Shown piece by piece: positions 1-6,576 of a stretch of DNA of 6,765 bases. Each line of letters opens with the position of its first letter. The first letter of the stretch is position 1. Under the pieces are notes generated by a model. The model worked only from the letters and a program-made list of their open reading frames with translations, was not told the origin of the DNA and ran no database searches. The stretch is from NCBI GenBank assembly GCA_028823435.1, contig JAPKBK010000098.1, positions 1-6,765 of the forward strand, read 5' to 3'. This DNA comes from Flavobacteriales bacterium. GTDB taxonomy: Bacteria > Bacteroidota > Bacteroidia > Flavobacteriales_D > Sanyastnellaceae. Both the position numbers and the translations under genes were made by a program.

Positions 1-855
1 GAAGTAGTCTTATTAGATATTAAAGAAGGTTTTGCTGAAGGCAAAGCACTCGATATCTGGGAAACTTCTCCGATAAACATGTACGACACTCGTACAGTGG
101 GTTCAACAAATGACTACACAAAGACCGCAGGGTCTGACGTCGTAGTGATTACATCAGGGCTTCCTCGCAAGCCAGGCATGAGCCGTGACGATTTAATTGC
201 AACAAATGCTGGAATCGTGAAATCTGTCACTGCGCAGATCATGGTTCATAGCCCAGACGCTATTCTTTTGATCGTATCTAATCCGTTAGATGTGATGACT
301 TACTGTGCTTATCTCACAGCTGGTATAGATTCTACCAAAGTCATCGGAATGGCAGGTATTCTTGATACAGCACGTTACCGTTCTTTTCTTGCAGAAGAAC
401 TCAACGTGAGTCCCAAGGATATTCAAGCTGTACTTATGGGAGGTCATGGTGACACAATGGTTCCACTTCCACGTTACACAACTGTAGGCGGTATTCCAGT
501 CACTGAAATGATTGATGCTGACAAGTTAGAGGCCATTGTGAATCGCACGAAGAAAGGTGGGGGAGAGATTGTAAACCTCCTTGGCACATCAGCTTGGTAC
601 GCACCTGGTGCAGCTGCAGCTCAGATGGTTGAGGCTATTGTTAAAGACCAAAGACGTGTATTCCCTGCATGCGTTTGGATGCAAGGAGAATACGGCATTT
701 CAGACATGTATTTAGGTGTCCCAGTGATTCTTGGGAAAAACGGCATTGAGAAAGTGATTGAACTGGATCTTAACGAAGGTGAAAGAGCGATGCTTGCGGA
801 AAGCGAGAAAGCAGTCCGTGAAGTCAAGACCATCCTCGATGGGATGAATGTCTAA
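1..855 (+). CDS. mdh: Malate dehydrogenase, NAD-dependent (5' truncated by window edge)
   Basis: This cytoplasmic TCA-cycle enzyme interconverts malate and oxaloacetate using NAD. The reading frame is open from base 1, giving 284 visible residues. The family is usually about 310 residues, so some 25-30 N-terminal residues with the GxGxxG dinucleotide loop lie outside the window. Visible residue 6 is the Asp at the end of the second beta strand (VVLLDI) that typically selects NAD over NADP. The substrate loop GLPRKPGMSR carries the two arginines (visible R56 and R62). N94 lies in SNPLD, the D122/R125 pair in LDTAR, and the proton-relay His149 in GGHGD. This is the LDH-like MDH type found in Bacteroidota and many other bacteria. 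Lactate dehydrogenase is unlikely, because the substrate loop has Arg where LDH has Gln. The gene converges on the minus-strand FG-GAP gene, with 18 bp between stop codons, and is followed by an intrinsic terminator. Its promoter is outside the window. Confidence 0.96.
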   Translation, partial: EVVLLDIKEGFAEGKALDIWETSPINMYDTRTVGSTNDYTKTAGSDVVVITSGLPRKPGMSRDDLIATNAGIVKSVTAQIMVHSPDAILLIVSNPLDVMTYCAYLTAGIDSTKVIGMAGILDTARYRSFLAEELNVSPKDIQAVLMGGHGDTMVPLPRYTTVGGIPVTEMIDADKLEAIVNRTKKGGGEIVNLLGTSAWYAPGAAAAQMVEAIVKDQRRVFPACVWMQGEYGISDMYLGVPVILGKNGIEKVIELDLNEGERAMLAESEKAVREVKTILDGMNV

Positions 856-873
856 ACTGTATCGCGTTCATTT

Positions 874-3180
874 CTAGTCCAGTTTAACCCAACGAAGGGG
901 AGGTCCCAAAAGGCCTCCTTTTTTCGTGCCAGAAAGTTCCACTAAAGCTAAAACATACACGCCACCTGGCCAGTTGTCTGTCGAAATCGACCCCCTTAAT
1001 ATTCCCGCGTTGGGAGGAAGTGTCGGAGACTGAAAAATTGTTTGACCAAGTTCATTGCGGACTTCAATTGCTGTATGAGATTGTGATGTCAATAGGCTTA
1101 TAGATGAGGTGAATTCCCAATTCAAGATGTCTTTTCCCGGATTAGGGAACACATTCAGACTCGGGGTTTCATCATGTGTATTGATGTTGGTGACGTGGGT
1201 AGTGGTCGCTTCAGAAGAGAGGTAGCATTTCACGCCACCATTTTGAATTCCGATGAGACAGTCAACGATAGAATCGCCGTTGAGATCAGCAAACGCGGCA
1301 CCTGCTCTGAATCCTGTCCCTCCATTGCCATTTGCGACAACTTCAGTGTTCACCTCTACAAGTGCGAGTTCATAATCACTGTTCACTAAACCAAACGACT
1401 GAACAGTACCCGTTTCGTTTGCCACTAAGACATGGATGCCTAAAGTGTCTTCATAAAGCGCTGGTGTGCTGTAGCCATTGATTCCTAGGATGTTTGTGAC
1501 GTGTATGTCGCCCCAACTTTCTCCAAAGGCGTCGCTTTCTACGCGACACCACGAATGGTTAAGGTTGTTGCCACAATTGAGGAAGAGTGTTAACGTCCCA
1601 TTTTTCTCACCCACCACCAGGTCGAGTAGCCCGTCATTGTCGATGTCAATTAATTGTGGCGCAGCGAATTGGCCCACGTCAATGACTTCTTGTTCGCTGT
1701 CAGAAACAGACAGTTCAGAAACAACAAATTCGGGCCAGTTTCCCTCTCCTGCATTGTTTTCAAATCGGTGTATTCTCCCCAATTCATCTCCCACGATTAA
1801 ATCGACATCACCATCTCCGTCGAGATCTCCCAATGCCGGAAAAACACTCTCAATGCCATAAGTCGAGATATCGACAGTGTCTTGCCATTGATGGCTGAAT
1901 ACGGGGGATGAAAGTGTCCCTGTATTTTTAAAAAGCAAAATGGATGTGGGGGTGTTATCTACACCTTGGTACTTTTCTTTATTCGCTAATACCAGGTCAA
2001 GAAGACCGTCAGAGTCGAGATCGATTAAAACGGGATATGAACCACGGCCGAGATCGATCATGCCTTCTTGGATGAAGTCATTTTGTATAAATTCCCAGGA
2101 AGGAGATAAATCTTCGCCTGTATTCTTAAGGTAATGAACACTGGCATCGTCATCTGTTTCTAAGTATGTGTTTGGGCTGAAAATCAGATCACGGACCCCA
2201 TCTTCGTCGATGTCAATATGGTATGAGGCAGGAAATCGTTGGCAACTTAACGCTTCTGTTCCGCCAGTGAGTAGGGGGAAAGATTGATCTATAAATATGG
2301 CGGAGTCCTGACCATCCACGGCATCCTCCATGAGTATCGCCAATGAAAGAGGAAACGTAACATCTCCTATTATGAGGTCAAGTGGACCTGAGTTATCCAA
2401 TTGTAAACTTGTAATTGATCCTCCGGCATGCATCGCGTCCCTTGGGTCAGCGACATTGAAACTACAGTTAAAATCGTCTCCAATAAAAAGCGTGTTGTTT
2501 TCTGAGGCTTCGGCAAGCATGCCATAACATCTATTTGTGCATGTCATTTCTAATCCACATTCAGTATCACCAAGAAAACGATACAATGTGCTTGAGTTTT
2601 CTGTGAAGGATATGATATCAAGATCACCATCTCCATCGTGGTCGAGAATAGCTGGGATATCTATACCCAAGCAAATGACTGGAAGCATGTCTGGTCCCAG
2701 TCCGAAATCGAAGGAAGCCATGAGTGGAGTCGCAACGGGTTCGAATTGAGGATTGTTGGGGTCTTCGGTCACATTTCGAAACACGTTAATGCCGTTCTGG
2801 TAGCTTGTAAAAATATCAGGACGCCCATCACAATCATAGTCACGTAGGAGGCACCAGTCAACGATCTCAGGCCATCCCTGTACCCACTCAGGTCTGTATT
2901 TCCATCCACTGTCTGTTCTTTCAAAAGCGAGGAGTCTGGAGCCATCTCTGTCAAATGCAAAAAGGTCCTCATCTTCATCAAAATCAAAGTCTATCGGCGA
3001 CCATTGAGGTGCAGTTAATCCACCCACCCATGGGTTTTGAAGCGTATCTCCATCTATAACAACGGGGATGATTCCTTGTTCAAAATCATGTGACCACTGC
3101 GCTGAAATATTTGGGATGAATAAGAGAGATACAATGATGAGGGTATTTGAAATACCGATTGATTGTAAAGTGATTTTCAT
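874..3180 (-). CDS. FG-GAP/VCBS repeat beta-propeller protein with T9SS type A sorting domain
   Basis: This is a predicted secreted or cell-surface protein of 768 residues. From the chosen start it has a signal peptide (MKITLQSIG, then a hydrophobic stretch ending NISAQ, cleavage near residue 28). Calcium-binding-like FG-GAP/VCBS loops of the DxDxDGxxDL type follow near residues 64-80, 114-123, 180-189, 323-332, 387-396, 452-461, 512-521 and 632-643. Degenerate copies lie near 261-270 and 576-591, which suggests one long or two stacked propellers. A Cys-rich insert (C208, C214, C218, C239) interrupts the array. Residues from about 674 onward form a T9SS type A sorting domain (NVFPNPGKD, then IEVRNELGQ, then GGVYVLALVEL, ending WVKLD). 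An in-frame ATG 14 codons upstream (3222) would overlap the preceding gene by 35 bp and put a polar segment before the signal peptide, so I prefer the start at 3180. The gene is 7 bp downstream of the fasciclin lipoprotein gene and is probably co-transcribed. The ligand is unknown; adhesion or glycan binding is only a guess. Confidence 0.9.
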   Translation of the reverse strand: MKITLQSIGISNTLIIVSLLFIPNISAQWSHDFEQGIIPVVIDGDTLQNPWVGGLTAPQWSPIDFDFDEDEDLFAFDRDGSRLLAFERTDSGWKYRPEWVQGWPEIVDWCLLRDYDCDGRPDIFTSYQNGINVFRNVTEDPNNPQFEPVATPLMASFDFGLGPDMLPVICLGIDIPAILDHDGDGDLDIISFTENSSTLYRFLGDTECGLEMTCTNRCYGMLAEASENNTLFIGDDFNCSFNVADPRDAMHAGGSITSLQLDNSGPLDLIIGDVTFPLSLAILMEDAVDGQDSAIFIDQSFPLLTGGTEALSCQRFPASYHIDIDEDGVRDLIFSPNTYLETDDDASVHYLKNTGEDLSPSWEFIQNDFIQEGMIDLGRGSYPVLIDLDSDGLLDLVLANKEKYQGVDNTPTSILLFKNTGTLSSPVFSHQWQDTVDISTYGIESVFPALGDLDGDGDVDLIVGDELGRIHRFENNAGEGNWPEFVVSELSVSDSEQEVIDVGQFAAPQLIDIDNDGLLDLVVGEKNGTLTLFLNCGNNLNHSWCRVESDAFGESWGDIHVTNILGINGYSTPALYEDTLGIHVLVANETGTVQSFGLVNSDYELALVEVNTEVVANGNGGTGFRAGAAFADLNGDSIVDCLIGIQNGGVKCYLSSEATTTHVTNINTHDETPSLNVFPNPGKDILNWEFTSSISLLTSQSHTAIEVRNELGQTIFQSPTLPPNAGILRGSISTDNWPGGVYVLALVELSGTKKGGLLGPPLRWVKLD
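895..924 (+). terminator. Intrinsic terminator of mdh, lying inside the convergent gene
   Basis: About 40 nt after the mdh stop, GGAGG (899-903) pairs with CCTCC (914-918). The stem continues as CC (905-906) with GG (912-913) across a single bulged T904, closing a 5-nt CAAAA loop. Six T residues follow directly (919-924). The G residues at 897-898 can add G-T wobble pairs with the first Ts. Only the plus-strand orientation has a T run, so it serves mdh and not the gene on the other strand. The whole structure lies within the last 50 bp of the minus-strand FG-GAP CDS. Confidence 0.72.
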
Positions 3181-3187
3181 CCGTGAT

Positions 3188-3820
3188 TTATTTGGTAAGT
3201 TTCGGATAGAAAATGAGATCATCCATACCTATGATACTTCCTAGATTGGTGTTAATGCTTCCCGATCTCACGTGCGCACCATTAAAATGTATGCCATCCC
3301 TATTTGTGAGTTCTAAGCTTTCTCCAGAATGAACAGTCAGCTGGGAGTGATCAGCAAACTCTTTATAGTCATAGGCACTATCAACAACATGATAGCTGAT
3401 AAACGCATTCAATAATTCTTCATTTTCAGGACGGAGAAGATATTTATATTCAGGGAAGATGTCAAACGCTTTGTCTACAGGCGCTAAGACTGTAACGCTG
3501 TGGCTATGAATATGTTTTGAAATGGCAGACTTGCGCATCAGTGTGGTGAAGATGGGGTATTCGTCCGAAGTTGTGAGGTATTTATAGACACTGCTAAGGT
3601 TCTTCTCTTTTACTTGAGCTGTGTTATTCTTTTCGTCCTGACGTCTTTTTAGGAGGCGCATCCCTCTCTTTTCAGCTTCAGATAAATTCTTCAGTCCTTC
3701 CGGCGTTTCCGTTTTATCAGTGCTGGGTAAGGGAGTCGCTGTGTCTTTCGAATCTATTGAACTGCATGCGGAAAACAAGATGCATGCACAAAACGATAGG
3801 GTAGTAATAATTCTTGTCAT
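3188..3820 (-). CDS. Fasciclin (FAS1) domain lipoprotein
   Basis: This 210-residue predicted envelope lipoprotein starts with a short positive N-terminus (MTR) and a hydrophobic core, then a lipobox-like LFSAC with the acylated Cys at 19. Phe at -3 is slightly non-standard. A Ser/Asp-rich, low-complexity tether follows (residues 20-45), then a charged, probably helical segment (about 46-74). The C-terminal part (about 76-206) is a single FAS1 domain. It has the H1-type motif VTVLAPVDKAFD near 109-120, the central YH at 143-144 and the H2-type GSIIGMDDLIFYP near 194-206. FAS1 domains typically mediate adhesion or protein-protein contact. The gene is the first of a minus-strand pair with the FG-GAP T9SS protein, 7 bp apart. 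The leader just before the ATG is A/T-rich with no Shine-Dalgarno sequence, as is normal in Bacteroidota. I could not find a convincing minus-strand promoter. No enzymatic role is apparent. Confidence 0.9.
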   Translation of the reverse strand: MTRIITTLSFCACILFSACSSIDSKDTATPLPSTDKTETPEGLKNLSEAEKRGMRLLKRRQDEKNNTAQVKEKNLSSVYKYLTTSDEYPIFTTLMRKSAISKHIHSHSVTVLAPVDKAFDIFPEYKYLLRPENEELLNAFISYHVVDSAYDYKEFADHSQLTVHSGESLELTNRDGIHFNGAHVRSGSINTNLGSIIGMDDLIFYPKLTK

Positions 3821-3860
3821 TTTGTAAATATAATTCCATTCGATTGAGGTCGTGTATAGG

Positions 3861-3892
3861 TTGTGAACAAAATTGTAAGGTTATGGTCACAA
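3861..3892. repeat. Inverted repeat TTGTGA-N20-TCACAA with internal TTGT/ACAA half-sites
   Basis: TTGTGA (3861-3866) is matched by its exact reverse complement TCACAA (3887-3892). Between them lie ACAA (3867-3870) and TTGT (3873-3876), so TTGT and ACAA alternate at 6-nt steps at 3861, 3867 and 3873, with a further ACAA at 3889. The cluster sits in the 121-bp divergent region and ends 7 bp before the putative -7 element of pckA, a reasonable place for an operator. It could also be chance in an A/T-rich spacer. The 20-nt gap does not match the CRP spacing of 6. Confidence 0.35.
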
Positions 3893-3899
3893 GAGTACA

Positions 3900-3907
3900 T
3901 ACCTTTG
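3900..3907 (+). promoter_or_regulatory. Putative Bacteroidota -7 promoter element for pckA
   Basis: TACCTTTG matches the Bacteroidota primary sigma factor -7 consensus TAnnTTTG exactly. It lies 34 bp before the pckA ATG, giving a predicted leader of roughly 25-30 nt that is A/T-rich and has no Shine-Dalgarno sequence. The -33 side is weaker: the nearest TTG (3873-3875) leaves a 24-bp spacer, somewhat longer than the usual 19-21, so the upstream element is uncertain or activator-assisted. Confidence 0.5.
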
Positions 3908-3941
3908 CAGAAGGAATCTCAATGATTAATTCCTCAACAAC

Positions 3942-5555
3942 ATGAAGCACATCGGCAATACCCCTTTTAGGGCCTCGCTAGAAGCTATAGGATTAGAAAG
4001 TGTGGCTAGTGCCCACTGGAATCTTCCCCCCTCGAAACTTATTTTACAAACGCTACTTCGTGGTGAAGGAGTCCTTGCCGATTCCGGAGCTCTGTCCATT
4101 AAGACAGGGAAGTTCACAGGCCGTTCTCCCAAAGACAGGTTTATAGTGGACGACAGCAAAACCATTTCTAGGGTAGATTGGGGTGAGATCAACCAAAAGA
4201 TGACACCATCACATTTCGGGACGCTGATGTCAGATGTTCAGGAATACATGGATGGCAAAAACGTCTATGTAAGAGATGCCGCTGTAGGCGCTGATCCTGC
4301 TACGCGTATCAATGTTCGCGTAGTCACAGAGAAGTCGTGGTCAAATCTATTTGTTCACAACATGTTCTTGAGGTTAGATGCAGAACAGGTTTGGCTTGCT
4401 GATCCTGCGTGGCACATCATATGCGCTCCCGGTTACCAGGCTGACCCTGAGCGTCACGGTTGTAGACAGGGCAATGTCAGTGCGATCGATTTTACACGCA
4501 AAATTATTATCGTTGCTGGGAGTGGCTATACTGGCGAAATCAAGAAGGGAATGTTCTCTGTCATGAATTTCGAATTGCCGGAATTACATAATGTATTGCC
4601 GATGCACTGCTCTTCAAACGTAAGTTCTGAGGGCGATGTCGCTGTTTTCTTTGGTCTAAGTGGGACAGGAAAAACGACGTTGAGTTCAGATCCCAATCGC
4701 AACCTCATTGGAGACGATGAGCACGGATGGTCTGATGATGGTGTCTTTAATATGGAGGGAGGTTGCTATGCGAAAACAATAGACCTAAGCGCTGAGGGCG
4801 AACCGCAAATTTTTAATTCAATCAAATACGGTGCGCTGTTAGAGAACATCGGTTTTGAAGACGATGGCGTGACACCCAATTATGAGGATGACTCAATCAC
4901 CCCAAACACACGTGTTTCTTATCCAGTAGACTTTATTCCCGGCGCTGTAGAAAACGGCATGGGTGGTCATCCAACAGATATTTTCTTTTTGACTTGTGAT
5001 GCTTTTGGCGTCTTGCCTCCCATCAGTAAGTTAGATTCAAACCAAGCTATGTTCCATTTTATAAGTGGTTACACAGCTAAGGTTGCAGGTACGGAGGCAG
5101 GAGTGGAGGAACCGCAAACAACTTTTTCAGCTTGTTTCGGAGCGCCTTTCCTTCCACTTGCCCCTACCGATTATGCGCATATGTTAGGTGAACGTATTGA
5201 GCGGCACGGTGCCAGAATGTGGTTGGTTAATACGGGTTGGACTGGCGGGGGATATGGCATAGGCTCTAGAATGAAGCTTTCACATACCCGTGCGATGATC
5301 ACAGCTGCGCTCAATGGTGAGTTACACGATGTTGAGATGCGTACAGATGAGGTGTTTGGACTAAGTGTTCCCACTTCTTGCCCTGGTGTTCCAAATGAAT
5401 TGTTAACGCCTCGTGAGACTTGGTCTGATCAAAAAGAATTCGACAGGGTAGCGAATGATTTGGCGAAAAGATTTGTTGAGAATTTCGCTCAATTTGACGA
5501 TACTGCAACTGACGCAATGCGTTCTGGAGGTCCTCTGGTTGCTGTAAAAAGTTAA
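3942..5555 (+). CDS. pckA: Phosphoenolpyruvate carboxykinase (ATP)
   Basis: This cytoplasmic enzyme catalyses the first committed step of gluconeogenesis: oxaloacetate plus ATP gives PEP, CO2 and ADP. At 537 residues it has the full length of the ATP-dependent family. In order it shows the substrate-binding FTGRSPKDR (58-66, R61), GSGYTGEIKKGMFS with Y196 and the metal-ligand lysine (about 193-206), and MHCSSNV with the metal-ligand His222. The P-loop GLSGTGKTT follows (238-246), then kinase-2 LIGDDEHGW with D258 as the expected metal ligand (255-263), NTRVSYP with R324, and WLVNTGWTGGGYGIG (427-441). These motifs separate it from the GTP-dependent family. The ATG at 3942 fits the expected N-terminus; an ATG at 3922 is out of frame. 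The gene is divergent from the fasciclin/FG-GAP pair, with a -7 element upstream, and rsmE starts 14 bp after its stop. No broken or missing catalytic residue was noticed. Confidence 0.97.
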   Translation: MKHIGNTPFRASLEAIGLESVASAHWNLPPSKLILQTLLRGEGVLADSGALSIKTGKFTGRSPKDRFIVDDSKTISRVDWGEINQKMTPSHFGTLMSDVQEYMDGKNVYVRDAAVGADPATRINVRVVTEKSWSNLFVHNMFLRLDAEQVWLADPAWHIICAPGYQADPERHGCRQGNVSAIDFTRKIIIVAGSGYTGEIKKGMFSVMNFELPELHNVLPMHCSSNVSSEGDVAVFFGLSGTGKTTLSSDPNRNLIGDDEHGWSDDGVFNMEGGCYAKTIDLSAEGEPQIFNSIKYGALLENIGFEDDGVTPNYEDDSITPNTRVSYPVDFIPGAVENGMGGHPTDIFFLTCDAFGVLPPISKLDSNQAMFHFISGYTAKVAGTEAGVEEPQTTFSACFGAPFLPLAPTDYAHMLGERIERHGARMWLVNTGWTGGGYGIGSRMKLSHTRAMITAALNGELHDVEMRTDEVFGLSVPTSCPGVPNELLTPRETWSDQKEFDRVANDLAKRFVENFAQFDDTATDAMRSGGPLVAVKS

Positions 5556-5569
5556 ATTAAGTTTCATTC

Positions 5570-6295
5570 ATGCGCTCTCTTTATGTTCCAAACCTTAAAG
5601 AGGGCCTGTTCAATCTTTCTGAAGACGAATCCAGTCATGCCGTAAAAGTGTTACGCGCCAAGGTGGGGTATTCTTATACTTTAATGAACGGAAAGGGTGG
5701 GTCTGCTGAGGGTGAGATTATTGAGATCACGAAAAATTCATGTGTGCTTAAAGTGGGTGAGATCTCAGTGGAAGACCGTCCCTCGTTTGGTTTGACGATG
5801 ATCGTGGCGCCCACAAAAAAAACAGAACGTTTCGAGTGGTTTCTGGAAAAAGCAACTGAGATCGGAATCGAAAGGATCTATCCGGTTTTTACATCAAGAT
5901 CTGAGTTTAAAGTTGAGAAATTTGAGAGGTGGAATAAGATTCTTATTTCAGCCATGAAGCAAAGTAAGCGGAAATGGCTGCCTGAACTCATGCCTACTGA
6001 AGATCTAGAAAAGACGGTCAATCAAGTCAGAAGCGATGTGTCAGCTCATTTTTACATCGCACATTGTATGGATGCAATTGCCGGAAGTGAAAAGGTCCAT
6101 CTGCTCAATACGCTATCCAAAGGTCAATCCGCTGTGATTGCTATAGGTCCTGAAGGAGACTTTACGTTAGAGGAAGTGACAATGATGTTGTCACACAATG
6201 GTACGGAAATCACGCTAGGCGATATGCGCTTAAGAACAGAAACCGCTGCACTGACTGCTGTCACCTTTTACAATGCAGTTCAAGTGAAGGGCTAG
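5570..6295 (+). CDS. rsmE: 16S rRNA (uracil1498-N3)-methyltransferase RsmE
   Basis: This SPOUT-class, SAM-dependent enzyme methylates N3 of U1498 in the 30S subunit. At 241 residues it has the normal length. The N-terminal PUA-like domain (about 1-68) includes SSHAVKVLRAKVG, the usual H-x-x-x-VLR signature. The core has KATEIGI (94-100) and AMKQSKR (128-134), the latter equivalent to the family's A-x-x-Q-S-x-R. The SAM-binding trefoil-knot motifs are IGPEGDFT (192-199) and LGDMRLRTETA (216-226). The ATG at 5570 gives the typical short start (MRSLYVPNL). It follows pckA by 14 bp with no visible terminator or promoter between, so it is probably co-transcribed. The stop lies 5 bp from the stop of the convergent DUF551-like gene. 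Confidence 0.96.
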   Translation: MRSLYVPNLKEGLFNLSEDESSHAVKVLRAKVGYSYTLMNGKGGSAEGEIIEITKNSCVLKVGEISVEDRPSFGLTMIVAPTKKTERFEWFLEKATEIGIERIYPVFTSRSEFKVEKFERWNKILISAMKQSKRKWLPELMPTEDLEKTVNQVRSDVSAHFYIAHCMDAIAGSEKVHLLNTLSKGQSAVIAIGPEGDFTLEEVTMMLSHNGTEITLGDMRLRTETAALTAVTFYNAVQVKG

Positions 6296-6300
6296 TATAT

Positions 6301-6576
6301 TTAAGCAAAGGGACCTTCCGGAATGGCTTTCCAGTGCGTCACGTCGTGATAATAGTGATTGCTGTTGCCTTCTCCAGACCAAAAATGCAAGCCATGTTTA
6401 TTTCTCTTTTCCTCATTGTCGGCAAAGAAGTTTTTGCGGAAATGAAGGATGACAACTTCTCTCATCGCATACTCCAATTGCATGCCAGGTAAGAAGACTT
6501 TGTTATCTGGTATAAATGCGAGGATCCTCTGGTTATCCTGAGGGATCTCCTTTTCGATGTCAATCCAACCACTCAT
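6301..6576 (-). CDS. DUF551-like small protein
   Basis: This 91-residue soluble protein has no signal peptide or membrane segment. It begins MSGWIDIEKEIPQDNQRIL and ends with DVTHWKAIPEGPF. This matches the two-ended pattern I associate with DUF551: W-I near the start, a proline with an R-x-L-x-F strand, and a C-terminal V-T-H-W-x-x-(I/L)-P-E-x-P. The middle has a basic and aromatic stretch (VILHFRKNFF) and HGLHFWSGEGNSNHYYHD, rich in His, Trp and Tyr. The molecular function of the family is unknown. The start codon overlaps the stop of the upstream crotonase-family gene in an ATGA arrangement, so translational coupling is likely. The family assignment is from memory of the consensus and was not searched. 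The coding status is well supported by the overlap and the coherent composition. Confidence 0.78.
   Translation of the reverse strand: MSGWIDIEKEIPQDNQRILAFIPDNKVFLPGMQLEYAMREVVILHFRKNFFADNEEKRNKHGLHFWSGEGNSNHYYHDVTHWKAIPEGPFA

Noticed and set aside
854..885. AAACTG/CAGTTT inverted repeat just after mdh
   Set aside because: It has a six-base stem with a 20-nt loop and no T run. It is likely chance, and the hairpin at 895-924 is a far better terminator.
1478..1861. Plus-strand open frame of 127 codons opposite the FG-GAP gene
   Set aside because: Its Ser/Pro-rich composition is the antisense reading of the repeated Asp/Gly codons of the FG-GAP loops. It has no recognisable domain.
1600..2650. 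Short near-repeats such as ATCACCATCTCC at DNA level
   Set aside because: They encode the recurrent DGDGD loops of the FG-GAP blades. Protein repeat structure explains them, so they are not a separate DNA repeat or CRISPR.
3861..3892. CRP-type binding site (TGTGA...TCACA)
   Set aside because: The half-sites match the CRP consensus but are 20 nt apart rather than 6, and Bacteroidota regulators differ. It is kept only as a generic inverted repeat.
3717..3950. Minus-strand open frame of 77 codons spanning the divergent control region
   Set aside because: It overlaps the start of pckA and the fasciclin lipoprotein in another frame, has no domain or plausible start context, and would cover the promoter.
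5171..5374. Minus-strand open frame inside pckA
   Set aside because: It is antisense to strongly conserved PckA motifs, with no independent coding signal.
6316..6323. TTCCGGAA palindrome near the end of the DUF551-like gene
   Set aside because: A short palindrome with no loop and no T tract, lying within coding sequence. It is not a credible terminator or operator.
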